The position numbers were made by a program, and so were the translations under genes. From contig QZLH01000713.1 of the NCBI GenBank assembly GCA_003833135.1, forward strand, positions 4,868 through 38,836: a stretch of DNA of 33,969 bases, read 5' to 3'. The notes under the pieces are model-generated. The model had not been told where the DNA came from and did no database searches. It saw only the letters and a program-made list of their open reading frames with translations. The stretch comes from Oehlia diaphana (taxonomy: Eukaryota; Glomeromycota; Glomeromycetes; Glomerales; Glomeraceae). This document shows, piece by piece, positions 21,044-31,322 of this stretch (position 1 is its first letter; each line of letters begins with the position of its first letter).

Positions 21044-22966
21044 TTACTTAATAGGATTAATGAATTGTTTATTACTTTGTATAATTATTTGTCTCAAATC
21101 TTGAATTTCTTGTTTAAGTTTATGTAACGTTAACCTATTATCATCAACAATTGGAATCGATTCCTGACCATGATTGCTACAGTTATTAATTATCGAATCT
21201 GGAGCACTTATTGGCTCATGATTAGTTATATATTCATTTTTTGGTATTTGTTCAATTTCTCGTCCATGATTATATATATATATTTCTTCTTAGATATTAT
21301 TATTATCACTTTTCTGTCTATTTTTATTCCATCTATATAAAAGAAAACCTACAGAGGATAAGGTCGCACCACCAATCAAAGATCCTATAATCGCGCCGGT
21401 CATAGAAGGTGCTGATTGTGATTGTACTATAATTGATGGTGGCATTGCTGATGGTGATGATGGTGATGTTGGTACTTTACCAGATTTTGTACTTGATTGT
21501 GGAGGAGGTGGAGGATAAAATTCATACGTCCATATATATTCGTCAACATTACTAATATCAAGTAATAAAATGTCACTTTCGGTAAATCGGTCATAACCTT
21601 CACCTATCGTTAATTAATCATATATTTTTTAAAAATCGTATGTTAATCCAAATAATAGTCAAAAAAAAAAAAAAAAAAAAATTACTTACCAAATGTTATG
21701 ACCATATATTTTCCAATTACATTTGCTCTATGATATGCTCGACTTTTTGGAATTTTTCCAGAAATTTTTGGAATACGCCATTCAAAATTAATTACATTTA
21801 ATTCATAAAATGAATCTTCAGGTGTAAATTTTTGATTGACAGCAGGAACACCTCCATAAATTATTACTCTTTGACCATCCGATCCTATTAACATAAGATT
21901 TATTAATATGAAATGTTTTTCAATCGTTATAATATTCTTTGTTTAAATACATACCGAGAACGGCAGAAAACCCATCCCTACCGGAAGGCACTATTCCTGA
22001 GGTCGTCTATATTTAAGAAAGAAAATTTTAGGCTGTGAATTATTTCTCGATAGGATAATTTAGATCAACTTACCTTCGTACTCCAATTATCGTTAATTGT
22101 ATCATATAAATAGACCTATATAGTATATATATTAAAATGAAATTATTATAGTTAATACAATTGGTTTTTGTAAAATATATGTAAATCAAGATTGCGAAAT
22201 TAACTCCGATAATTATTTACCTGATTCAATGCTAGACTTTTACCACTATCACCACCTTGAATAATAAATAGTTTATTAAAAAAATATATATATTTTGATA
22301 AAATATAGTAAAATCATAAGAACCATTGCTTACCCATATAAATTATCTTATTATCTGGCACCATAATTCATTCTTGCAGTTGGCGCATCAAATGAACTTC
22401 CTTGTTCCCAAATAAGCTTTTTTGTATCTAAAAATAAGCATATCATTATTATAATCATCAATGTTATTAACTGTTCCACCCCATAAGTACATTTTTCCAT
22501 TTTGGTCTTTAATTCCTTTCAATCTACCCTTTTTCAAAGGAGTATCACCACTTATTTTTGGTGGAATATTTTCAGTTATTTTTGGAATACTCCATGAATT
22601 ACTTTGCGGATTAAAGATATAAACAAAATCCGTTACAGTGGGGTTATTAATTACTACTCCTCCATATAAGAGTAACCTATCATTATTCTCGCCGCTATTC
22701 ACTGATGCAGCAGCATAATGTGAAGGAACATTATTAATGTTTGATAATTCATTCCATAACAATTTTTGAGTATTAAATGGAACAGAAACATCAAGATAAA
22801 AAAAATCTCTTCCAACATCACCACCCAAAATATATAATTTATCATTAATGAGCGTTGCAGTATGTCTCGATCGTTCCTTCTTATACGGTGTCATTTGACA
22901 ATTTATTTCGATAAATAATTGAAGTAAAAACCATAACGCAAAATGTACTAAATTTTTTTGTATCAT
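21044..22966 (-). pseudogene. Kelch-repeat transmembrane protein gene with three lesions
   Basis: Six exons can be traced: 22966-22334, 22255-22221, 22115-22074, 22006-21955, 21884-21690 and 21603-21044. The start has a hydrophobic signal-peptide-like stretch (residues about 4-20, FALWFLLQLF), then Kelch units (RHTATLINDKLYILGGD, RLLLYGGVVI, KMYLWGGTV, RVIIYGGVP). A Pro/Ser-rich linker follows, then one membrane helix (MTGAIIGSLIGGATLSSVGF) and a basic cytoplasmic start (YRWNKNRQK). Lesions: a +1 change in a T run near 22430-22434, a small deletion near 22360 in exon 1, and an in-frame TAA at 21290-21292. After that TAA another 81 codons stay open in frame to 21044 and look like a normal tail with a coiled-coil-like end (LHKLKQEIQDLRQIII). 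Kelch proteins bind partners through a beta-propeller. This copy is probably a recent pseudogene. Confidence 0.85.
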
Positions 22967-23621
22967 TATTGCACATTCCTTATTAAAAAAAAAAAAAAAA
23001 AAATTTAAGCAAGCTAAAATTTAATTAAATAATAATTGATGAACGGTAGGTTTACGATTAAAGCTTTATTTATATTATTTAATAATACCGGCAAGCACAA
23101 ACAAAGTTTTTCGATAGTTACTGTGTTAGTATTTAGATTATACAAAATCCATTGTGAGCAAATAACTTTAACCTCGACATGCTTCTTTTTAATTATATTT
23201 ACTAATCAATAAACTATATTTGGAAGTTACTTAATGAGAGTAATAAAAATAAATATCAAAGAAACCATTACAATTACGCCTGTCACTTTATTGGTTCGGA
23301 AAGAAATATTCGTGCATTATTGTATTAACACAAGATAAACACGTGATGTATGGTGATTAATTGGGGTGTTTGACAACGTCTGCACATGGAATAATAGTAT
23401 TCCTATTGACCAAATCATACGAAAATTTCTTAAAATTCCGTTACGGGCAGTCGTTCAACAAGTTAGTCAATATCTACACCAGGATCTAATCGACTGGGCA
23501 CTTACGATACAGTGGATTAATTATCTGGGTGATCCTTAGATAAAACTAAAAGAATCCCAAAATTATCCCACAAAATCAAAAATACCCCCCAGTCTCCACA
23601 TATTGGCCGCGCTAACCTACA
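22967..23621. other. Gene-free stretch
   Basis: A poly(A) run (22986-23002) lies just upstream of the Kelch start. The part from about 23270 to 23620 is less AT-rich and may be old repeat DNA. No gene or structured RNA is recognised. Confidence 0.4.
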
Positions 23622-24210
23622 TTGGTATCGGGACTTTTCGCCGAAATCCATCTCACCGAACCATTTCGCCGAAGCCTTTTCACCGAATTGGTATTTTGCC
23701 GAAAAAAGTTTTTCGCCGAAAGATTATTATTTCATTTGGTTATTTTATTGTTTTAATACTAAATACATAACTGATAAAGAAATCTTTATCTAGAAATTTA
23801 TTGAATTAGATGAAATTAATTAAATTTATCTCATCTTTAAAGATTGGCTGTTTATAATACATTATTTTTTTTTACTTACTTTTTCGTGTATAAATATATT
23901 TACATACTATGCTATACACTAATATTTATTTTATAACAATTAATATCAGCAACTTGAATGTTAGATTGAAATATCCTGAAAAAAAGATATTTAAAATAAA
24001 TAGAATTTTTATTTTTTTTTTTTATCTTCATTTACGCGTTGTATATTCTTTATAAAAATGTTAGTCGCTACCATTTTCGGCGAAATGTACTATTCGGTGA
24101 AATATAATTCGGTGAAATATAATTCGGTGAAATGGACGAATGTACTTGTGAAACATCCCCTTAGCGAAACATCCATTCGGCAAAATGGCTTCGGAAAAAT
24201 GTACCGTAAT
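23622..24210. mobile_element. Element with TTCGCCGAA-motif clusters at both ends
   Basis: From 23634 to 23725 the plus strand carries six spaced variants of TTCGCCGAA (also TCACCGAA and TTGCCGAA). From 24074 to 24200 the mirrored motif TTCGGCGAAAT / ATTCGGTGAAAT recurs six or seven times. The two arms therefore form a long, imperfect inverted repeat made of short tandem units around an AT-rich, non-coding core of about 350 bp. This is the layout of a non-autonomous DNA transposon with repeated transposase-binding sites. The outermost similarity is GGTAYNNNNNTTTTCGCCGAA-like on the left and GGTACATTTTTCCGAA on the reverse right. The superfamily is not assigned. Confidence 0.7.
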
Positions 24211-24289
24211 CTCCTACACTATATGTGAACATGCCAAAATGTTTCTCTTGCAATTCAGCTAGTACTGAAGACAACGTAACACTTATACA

Positions 24290-24840
24290 CGTGTACATGT
24301 ATTGCACACAAGAAAAAAATACATCAGCAAATCTTTATTGTTAGATCATAAACAACTACTTATAGAAAAACTTATAGATGACACTTCAACAAGCTCACTC
24401 TCATATCACCGCTTACTCAATAATTCAGACATTTTTAAATGGATTCTTACGATAAATATATACTTAATGCTCCACGTATTCATAAACAACCAACAATGCT
24501 TATCAATAAATATATCCCAAACCCTCTGTCGCTAAACACACTTTATTAGCCACCTTCAATATCTTCTCACAGAAAATCAGAGGAAAATTCTGTATTTACT
24601 ATACAACGCATTGTATTTTAAAGAAAGAAATTATGATAAAGTTTCAATTTGGAAATATGAAGAAGGAATCTGATCAACTCGTAATGAGTATTAGTCGCTT
24701 GGGAAAAACAAAACGGCATCATGAAATCATGAAACACCTGAAAAAAACGCGAAAAGTGAACATAAATAAACCTTACAACGCCCAAACCGTAATAACACCT
24801 GAAGATCCTCCCCCTGATATCATTTTCAATCCTGGCTAGT
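24290..24840 (+). other. Coding-like relic, family not recognised
   Basis: Three overlapping open pieces have more balanced composition than their surroundings: 24302-24535 (KKYISKSLLLDHKQLLIEKL), a second frame around 24440-24544 (DKYILNAPRIHKQPTMLINK), and 24633-24839 (ending PEDPPPDIIFNPG and TAG). They look like pieces of one decayed reading frame shifted between frames, possibly from a mobile element, but no diagnostic motif such as DDE or YADD is seen. No product is assigned. Confidence 0.3.
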
Positions 24841-25513
24841 GGATCACTGGCACGTCCTCATCATATATTTTACACAACTGGTCGCAAATTCAAAACTCTA
24901 ATATAATTTTTTATCGCTTCTGGTACCGGATCCTACAACAAAATGTTTTCCGATTCAATAAATAAATACATATAAAAACAATAATTTTATATATATTATT
25001 TTTTATTCTTTGGTATCTCATATCATAAATATTATAAATCACTTACAATTATTTTTTTTAAAACAAACCATAGCAACATTGTCATTTGAGGTTTAATGTT
25101 GTCCAGCATTTATAATTCTGGCCTACATTATACTTTTTTTTCGATTAAAATCATGTGATAAGTTGTTAACCAATCAAAATCAAATGACTGAATGACATGA
25201 AATGGTCGAATGACCAGGTCATTTCCGAATCACTGACACAATCGATCCAACATGACATTTCTTGAAGTACTTCCAAAAAAACTAAGATACAGCTGATATT
25301 AATTCCGGCCGAATCATAATGTTGGTCGAAATTAACATTTTAATACTATAAAAAAATTTAAAATATTTACATTAGAAAAAAAACATCATAATATCATTAA
25401 AAAAAAACTATTTTGACCTTTTATTAATATGTCAAATATATAATAAAATAAAAATTATCCAAAATTTCAAAATTTCAAATATAAAAAAAAAAAAAACCTC
25501 TCCTAATATCCTT
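24841..25513. other. Gene-free stretch with one possible MITE
   Basis: Outside 25097-25331 this is AT-rich DNA with A/T runs next to the 3' end of the F-box gene. Nothing else is recognised. Confidence 0.4.
25097..25331. mobile_element. Possible 235-bp MITE flanked by TTAA
   Basis: The left end, starting in TGTTGTCCAGCATT and followed by ATTCTGGCC, pairs with the right end, whose reverse complement reads TTTCGACCAACATT followed by ATTCGGCCGG. They are roughly 70% alike over about 30 bp by eye. TTAA lies immediately outside both ends (25093-25096 and 25332-25335), compatible with a TTAA or TA target duplication. It is diverged, so the call is moderate. Confidence 0.5.
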
Positions 25514-26926
25514 TTACCATTCAAAATCTTGAAAAGTATTTTCGCTTAAAGCATTTTCATACTTTTTAACTATACCTTTTTTTTTATATTTTTCTATTAA
25601 ATCAAAATGTTCACTTCCATATAAAACATGATATTGAATTGTTTGTAATAATATAGGACGCATTGGAATTCTAATTTTCCAATTATCAAAAAAGAATTCA
25701 AAAGATTTTAATTCAGGTTCTCTATGATAATAAAATTTCAATTTAAATAAACTAATTGAAGAATTATCAGATAAAATTTTAAAAATAATATTATAATCAA
25801 TCATAACATTAACATCCCAAACATCCTCAAAAATAATATATAAACCAATTAAATGATTACAATTAATTAATAATTCTCTTAATTCTAAAATATTATTATT
25901 AATAAATAATAATTTAAGATATTCAAGTTTTGGACATTTTTTATAAATAGTTTGAATAATTTTTTTATTACTAATCTCATTATGACTTATATGATCAATT
26001 TTTATTTCAATAAGATGACCATTAGTATGATCAATTAAACTTGTTAAAACTTTGATTGGAATTCCTGTAGCTTTTAAAATTTGTAAATAAGGTAAAGATA
26101 AATTTTCCAAACAATTCCAAGACATAGGACGAGAATTATCATATAATTCTAAACTTTTTAAATTTATAAAAGAAGAAAGTATTTTTGTTGTAGGTTGTTT
26201 TGTTATTTTAAAATATTGTAAATGATTTGCGTGTTTAATAAAAGAATTTTCTAGAATTCCACAAAATAATTCATCATTTGAAGAATAAGGTTTTGTTAAA
26301 AAACGAATATTAATTAATTTTTTAGGGGATTCAATTAATTTAATAATTTCATTATTATTATTACAAGGTTCAACGTAAAGTTCCAATTCTTTGATTGATT
26401 TACAAATTTCCACCAATCCAATTAAAGTATCATCATTTATGTTAGTATTACAACTAAGGAATTCAAGTTTTGAAAAACATTTTTCAACTCCAGAAATAAG
26501 ATCCATAAAATAATAATTAAATTTATGAGGTATATAAAGATGTGTAAATTTCATATTTTCATTAATAAAAATTTTAAAAATTTCATTTATATTAATTAAT
26601 GATTTAGAAATTAATAATCTTTCAATTCCACCTAAATTTAAATATTTACAAAAATTAATATAATTAAATAAAGGTTTTTGATATGAATTTATATTAAAAT
26701 ATTTTGATAATTTGTTTCTTGATTCCTTTGGTAAATGTAAAATGATTATATTTAATAATAAAGTTTCGTTCCCTTTTCTTAAATATTTCCAAGGATTTTT
26801 CCATAATATTGGAATAACTATTTCACTCCAAGTTTTATTAACTGTAAGACATGAATAAAGTGATTTATTATCATCTTGTAATTCTTGTAATATAAGATAA
26901 ATAATATCTCTATTTATTTTTGACAT
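25514..26926 (-). CDS. F-box / leucine-rich-repeat protein, intact
   Basis: A single-exon gene of 470 residues. Residues 6-46 are the F-box-like helix set: DIIYLILQELQDD, then YSCLTVNKTWSEIVIPILW and KNPWKYL. The rest is a string of irregular LRR-like units rich in Leu, Ile and Asn, such as LEFLSCNTNINDDTLIGL, IKELELYVEP, LKSLELYDNS, LEYLKLLFIN and LIGLYIIFED. The expected role is as a substrate adaptor of an SCF-type E3 ubiquitin ligase, with Skp1 binding the F-box and the LRR solenoid choosing the target; the target is unknown. It is a paralogue of the broken gene at 14748-16210. The start Met at 26926 is directly followed by the F-box and fits the family. A striking A/T homopolymer block lies 25 bp upstream. 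Confidence 0.9.
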   Translation of the reverse strand: MSKINRDIIYLILQELQDDNKSLYSCLTVNKTWSEIVIPILWKNPWKYLRKGNETLLLNIIILHLPKESRNKLSKYFNINSYQKPLFNYINFCKYLNLGGIERLLISKSLININEIFKIFINENMKFTHLYIPHKFNYYFMDLISGVEKCFSKLEFLSCNTNINDDTLIGLVEICKSIKELELYVEPCNNNNEIIKLIESPKKLINIRFLTKPYSSNDELFCGILENSFIKHANHLQYFKITKQPTTKILSSFINLKSLELYDNSRPMSWNCLENLSLPYLQILKATGIPIKVLTSLIDHTNGHLIEIKIDHISHNEISNKKIIQTIYKKCPKLEYLKLLFINNNILELRELLINCNHLIGLYIIFEDVWDVNVMIDYNIIFKILSDNSSISLFKLKFYYHREPELKSFEFFFDNWKIRIPMRPILLQTIQYHVLYGSEHFDLIEKYKKKGIVKKYENALSENTFQDFEW

Positions 26927-26947
26927 TTTTATTTATTTTTTTTTTTC

Positions 26948-26950
<3 letters not shown>

Positions 26951-27028
<78 letters not shown>
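26951..27028. repeat. A34-T11-A33 homopolymer block
   Basis: On the plus strand 34 A, 11 T and 33 A follow one another without interruption, just upstream of the minus-strand F-box start. It may be a genuine nucleosome-excluding promoter tract or an assembly artefact; the exact lengths should not be trusted. Confidence 0.7.
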
Positions 27029-27033
<5 letters not shown>

Positions 27034-27775
27034 TTGATTGACAAATAAATATCATTTATGTTATTTTGTACCAATGTTGTGCCATTTTGCGTATCACAAT
27101 ATTACGACATTATGATTTTAATCACTTTGCATTAAACCAAATATGTTAAGTATTTTAACAACAATAAAATAACACATGGAACATGTACAATCTTTCGTCA
27201 GCCTTGATGATCTTCTAAGAAAAATTGTTTAATAACTAAACATATCTTTTATTAGATAATTTCATACAAGTTTTAGGTAATAAAAATTGCGAGAGGATTC
27301 CGCTCATTCCTCGATGAATTTCCTTAATCGGAAAAGTGATTCTATAATTTCTTTTGTACCATATAAGGAGATGACAGCGATCATGTTTATAACTGGTTTA
27401 ACTGACCATTTGAGCAACTACTTAATAATTAAATTAATAATTAAAAATTTATTAGTTTAATTAATTAATGTCAAATTTATTAAATTTACGTTTCACTTAC
27501 ATAATAATCGAAATTTTCATTATTAAAAAATAAAAATTATTTAAATAATTTAATCGAGCACAAATGATTCACCTACGCAAAAGTCAGTTGTAGAAAATTA
27601 TTTATTATTAATAATCAAGTAAATACTAAAAATTTTGAACTAAACAAAATCAGTAATTTCCTTAAAGATCGAATTTTTAATTTCATACGCAGTAGTTACC
27701 CACATTCGAATGAAAGTTTATTTGTTTTATTCACAAAGAGAAAACCTTTTTATTATAATATTCCCTTATTTTGAT
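27029..27775. other. Gene-free AT-rich stretch
   Basis: No gene, RNA or element ends recognised. The region upstream of the tandem duplication is ordinary AT-rich intergenic DNA. Confidence 0.4.
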
Positions 27776-28100
27776 ATTCATTTATTTTATTTTAACTATT
27801 TTTACCCCTGTAAAGAATCATCGTTATTTTTAGAAATTTTTTGTTCATCCCATTTTTTTTGTTTGTGTCACTGTATGTGGCACAGCTGGCACAGTAACGA
27901 ATCAACACTGATTCCCATTACAATAATAATAACGGAATTATTCATTTATTTTATTTTAACTATTTTTACCCCTGTAAAAGAATCATCGTTATTTTTAGAA
28001 ATTTTTTGTTCATCCCATTTTTTTTGTTTGTGTCCCGGTATGTGGCACAGCTGGCACAGTAACGAATCAACACTGATTCCCATTACAATAATAATAACGG
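27776..28100. repeat. Tandem duplication of a 164-bp unit
   Basis: 27776-27935 and 27940-28100 are nearly identical: one inserted A in an A run (GTAAAGAATC against GTAAAAGAATC) and a few changes at CACTGTATG against CCCGGTATG. Each copy contains TGTGGCACAGCTGGCACAG. The unit period is 164-165 bp. The 134-codon open frame that crosses both copies is low in complexity and is not accepted as a gene. Confidence 0.92.
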
Positions 28101-28919
28101 GTATTGAAAAATAAAGATCGATTGTATTATTGTAACTTAAAATAAAGTTATTTGATAAATCAAAGAATTTGTCATAATCTCTAAAAAACATATACATATT
28201 ACCTCATTTTGATTCTTTCTTTTTTCTTCCGAATTCCGTCTTCCGGCAATAAAGTTTGATATTCATTATATTACTTGATTTGGTATTTTAAATAATGCCT
28301 TTATTTGTTAACAACGACTTTGAGTCATTGTCGCTAATTTTATACAATAGAATGTTTTAAGTTGAAACTTATTTCGTTTTTTTATTGTTACTAAAAATGT
28401 ATATGACGTGGCACAGTGTGTGAGTGTATCGGTGTATCAACAAGTCACACAATATAAATATGGAATTTATTTGAAAATAGAATGTCTGAATAGTTTATTC
28501 AGAAATAGATCGAATCGATTCAGAAAATAGATCGAACGTTCTAATTAAAAAAATACATGTATTAATATAGTATAATATGATGTATTCTCTATACAAAGTT
28601 AAGTAATAAAGAGCTCACAAAGGAACCACAAAGAATTTTTATTCTCGTAATTGTTTATTTTATTATTATTCTTAATTTAGAGTGATAAAAATAAAGATAC
28701 AAATGTATATATATGCGCTTAAAACGTAAAAAATTCGATTCATTTATTCTAAAAAATTTGAATCTTTTTCATGCTATATAGTATATTTTTTCTATCTCCA
28801 AAGAATTCTCTAATAAATCTTTTCGCTCACAATAAACCTTCGCAATATTTATTTTTCTCATCAAAAAAATAAATCTTCATAGCTGAATCATCAAAATTGA
28901 TTTATTTTTTTAAAAAAAC
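28101..28919. other. Gene-free stretch upstream of the Sel1 gene
   Basis: GACGTGGCACAGTGTG (about 28405) resembles part of the duplicated unit. AATAGATCGAA occurs twice (about 28503 and 28526). The Sel1 promoter must lie here, but no clear TATA box or other site can be singled out in such AT-rich DNA. Confidence 0.4.
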
Positions 28920-30584
28920 ATGACAAATATGACCGATATCACAAAAAACGATCAAGATTTTTTAAAAGATTTTTTAAAAAATTTTTATATTAAAATAATT
29001 AATATAAAAAATTTAAAAAATTTTAATGAAAATTTTATAAAAGAATTAATAAAATGGATAAATGAAACAATTATAAAAAATGATTTAAATTTAAACAAAA
29101 TTTTTAATATGATGAAAAATCATGAAAAGAGTGATTTATATTTTTCAAGTATAATAGGATTTTTTTATAATTACGATTTAGGTATTGATGAGGTTAATGA
29201 CGTTAATAATAATGATATGGCATTTTATTATTATAATATTGCTATTAAAAATGGTTATAAATTAATTGAATTAGATTTTGATTTAAATCGTAATTATGAA
29301 AATTATTTTTTTCAATTAGAAAATGTTATTATTGGAAAATATTTATTATTATTCTTTTATTATAAAGATCATTTTATTAAATTATTTAATCAGAATGGAA
29401 GTGTTCCACGTATACTCTCACGAATACGTTCAAGTCATAATCATCTTAAATATGATGAAATAATTCAAAATGTTGAAAATCGTATAAAATTAAATATGGA
29501 ATATAATCTTGAAGAAATTCATTTTTTATTATTATGTATTAAATTTGGATTAAAAGATGAAAAAGAATTAAATAATTTATTTAATTATTATAAATATTTA
29601 GAAGAAAAAGGAAATGTTTTGGCTCAAATGAATTTAGCTTATTGTTATTTATCAGGTATTGAAACAAAAATAGATATTCGTATGGTATTTAATTTATATT
29701 TCAAATCTGCTATGAGTGGAAATTCGATAGCACAAAATTATTTAGGTTATTATTATAAAAATGGAATTGGAATAAATAAAGATGAAAAGGAAGCATTTAA
29801 ATGGTATTTAAAATCTGCAGAAGGAGGAAATCATAACGCTCAAAATAATCTAGGAATTTGTTATCGACGTGGTATTGGAATAAATGAAGATAAGAAGAAA
29901 GCATTTGATTGGTATTTAAAATCTGCAGAAGGAGGAAATCGTGATGCACAAAATGAGATAGGAAATTGTTATTATTTTGGTAAAGGAGTTGGTAAAGATT
30001 ATGATAAAGCGTTTAAATGGTATTTAAAATCCACTAATGATCACGATCAACGAAATATCAGAAATAATTTGGAAAGTTGTCAAAAAAATGTCATCTCTCA
30101 TAATAAAAGTTATAAATATCGATATGAAGAAAAGATAAATTGTGAAGAGAAATCAATATTTGAATTACATTTAAAATCTGCTGAAGAAGGAGATAGTAAT
30201 GCACAAATTGAATTAGGTAAATGTTATTTTTTTGGTAAAGGAGTTGATAAAAATCATAATAAAGCATTTGAATGGTATTTAAAATCAGCAAATAAAGGTA
30301 ATCATATTGCTGAAAATGAATTGGGTAAATTATATTATTTTATTGATAAAAATTTTGATAAATCATTTGAATGGTATATGAAATCAGCTGAAGGAGGAAA
30401 TTCTGATGGACAATATAATTTAGGATTTTGTTATCATTGTGGAATTGGATGTAAAAAGAATATTGAAAAAGCTGGTTATTGGTATAAAAAGGCTTCAGAT
30501 AATGGTTCATTGAATGCAAAAAATGTTTTAGATAATAGTAATCTCTTTCTTTTTATGAAGAAATCATCATCATCTGTAATTTAG
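28920..30584 (+). CDS. Sel1-repeat (SLR) protein
   Basis: An intact single-exon gene of 554 residues. A lone, diverged Sel1-like unit lies near residues 71-113 (SSIIGFFYNYDLGIDE... AFYYYNIAIKNG). The main array begins near residue 233 and has seven good 36-residue units with the usual AQ..LG.CY..G.G...D..KAF.WYLKSAEGGN pattern. One degraded unit sits between the fourth and fifth good ones (about QRNIRNNLESCQKN). SLR proteins form alpha-solenoids that act as scaffolds, for example in ER-associated degradation and in signalling; this family is greatly expanded in Glomeromycotina. There is no kinase domain, signal peptide or membrane helix. The partner is unknown. The start at 28920 follows a stop-rich A/T leader and is the first Met; a second Met three codons later is also possible. 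Confidence 0.92.
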   Translation: MTNMTDITKNDQDFLKDFLKNFYIKIINIKNLKNFNENFIKELIKWINETIIKNDLNLNKIFNMMKNHEKSDLYFSSIIGFFYNYDLGIDEVNDVNNNDMAFYYYNIAIKNGYKLIELDFDLNRNYENYFFQLENVIIGKYLLLFFYYKDHFIKLFNQNGSVPRILSRIRSSHNHLKYDEIIQNVENRIKLNMEYNLEEIHFLLLCIKFGLKDEKELNNLFNYYKYLEEKGNVLAQMNLAYCYLSGIETKIDIRMVFNLYFKSAMSGNSIAQNYLGYYYKNGIGINKDEKEAFKWYLKSAEGGNHNAQNNLGICYRRGIGINEDKKKAFDWYLKSAEGGNRDAQNEIGNCYYFGKGVGKDYDKAFKWYLKSTNDHDQRNIRNNLESCQKNVISHNKSYKYRYEEKINCEEKSIFELHLKSAEEGDSNAQIELGKCYFFGKGVDKNHNKAFEWYLKSANKGNHIAENELGKLYYFIDKNFDKSFEWYMKSAEGGNSDGQYNLGFCYHCGIGCKKNIEKAGYWYKKASDNGSLNAKNVLDNSNLFLFMKKSSSSVI

Positions 30585-31084
30585 TATATAAATTTTCAAA
30601 TTTTCAAATTTTCGAAATTTTCGAAATTTTCGTAAATATTTGTAACAAAATATGATAGAATATTCCTTGTATAAAATATTATGTTATAATTGTTTATAAT
30701 AAAATCATATTCATTAAATACACTACAGCGATCGATGATCAAAATGTATTAACGACCAATTTATTATTATGACTGAAAAAAAAACTTTTCTCAGTCATGA
30801 AAATTTACGTCCGCTGGTCAATACATTATTAGTCATGATGTATTTTTACTGATAAATTTGCGTTTTCAAAATATAATAATAAATCACCGATTAAAGAGCC
30901 AAAAATACTACTTTTTCTATACTCTCTCTAAAAAAAAAACACTACTTTATATAAAAAAGAATACTCTAATACACAAATCCATCACCTTTTAATTTTTACG
31001 TCTCAGTCGTCTCATCGTTTCTTCTAATACGATACTATCAACATCATAAATCTTTCTTATAAACAATATAATTTAATAGAGATA
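30585..31084. other. Gene-free stretch with a short microsatellite and a large inverted repeat
   Basis: Directly after the Sel1 stop (about 30592-30633) there is a 10-bp-period TTTTCAAATT / TTTTCGAAAT microsatellite. 30743-30827 is a nested inverted repeat. The rest is AT-rich and empty. Confidence 0.5.
30743..30827. repeat. Nested inverted repeat
   Basis: The outer arms AATGTATTAACGACCA and TGGTCAATACATT pair; the inner arms ATGACTGA and TCAGTCAT pair around a loop of about 14 bp. It could be a small foldback element. Confidence 0.55.
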
Positions 31085-31291
31085 CACATTGAAATTCGAT
31101 ATACCGGAACCTCGATATACTGTAACGGATCATAAGTAAAATCTTGATATATCGGAATTGGGTCCGGAACGGATTATCATAACGTATAATTGATTGATTT
31201 ACCCTCGATATAACGGATTTCTTGATATAACGGATTTTTGAAAAATTTTACTAAGGGAACGGATGGTTCCATTATATCGAATTTCGCTGTG
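31085..31291. mobile_element. 207-bp pogo/Tigger-like MITE
   Basis: The left end CACATTGAAATTCGATATA and the right end, reverse-complemented CACAGCGAAATTCGATATA, are inverted repeats with TA directly outside both (31083-31084 and 31292-31293). The subterminal words TCGATATAACGGAT and TCTTGATATAACGGAT recur inside. The GAAATTCGATATA-type ends and CGATATAACGG words resemble pogo-type termini as I recall them; the superfamily call is inference. It is non-coding. Confidence 0.7.
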
Positions 31292-31322
31292 TATATTTAT
31301 GGTAGTATTCTTTCGTTAAATA

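Noticed and set aside
21283..21340. Possible intron removing the Kelch in-frame stop at 21290-21292
   Set aside because: The only nearby donor and acceptor (GTGATAAT to TAAG) would leave an intron of about 20 bp, far below the 65-90 bp seen elsewhere in the window.
27710..28114. 134-codon plus-strand frame containing a repeated Cys/His/Trp segment
   Set aside because: The repetition is explained by the DNA-level tandem duplication; the frame is low in complexity and the unit's one-base length difference would shift a true repeat. I keep the duplication and drop the gene.
30091..30291. 66-codon minus-strand frame
   Set aside because: It is antisense to the Sel1 gene.
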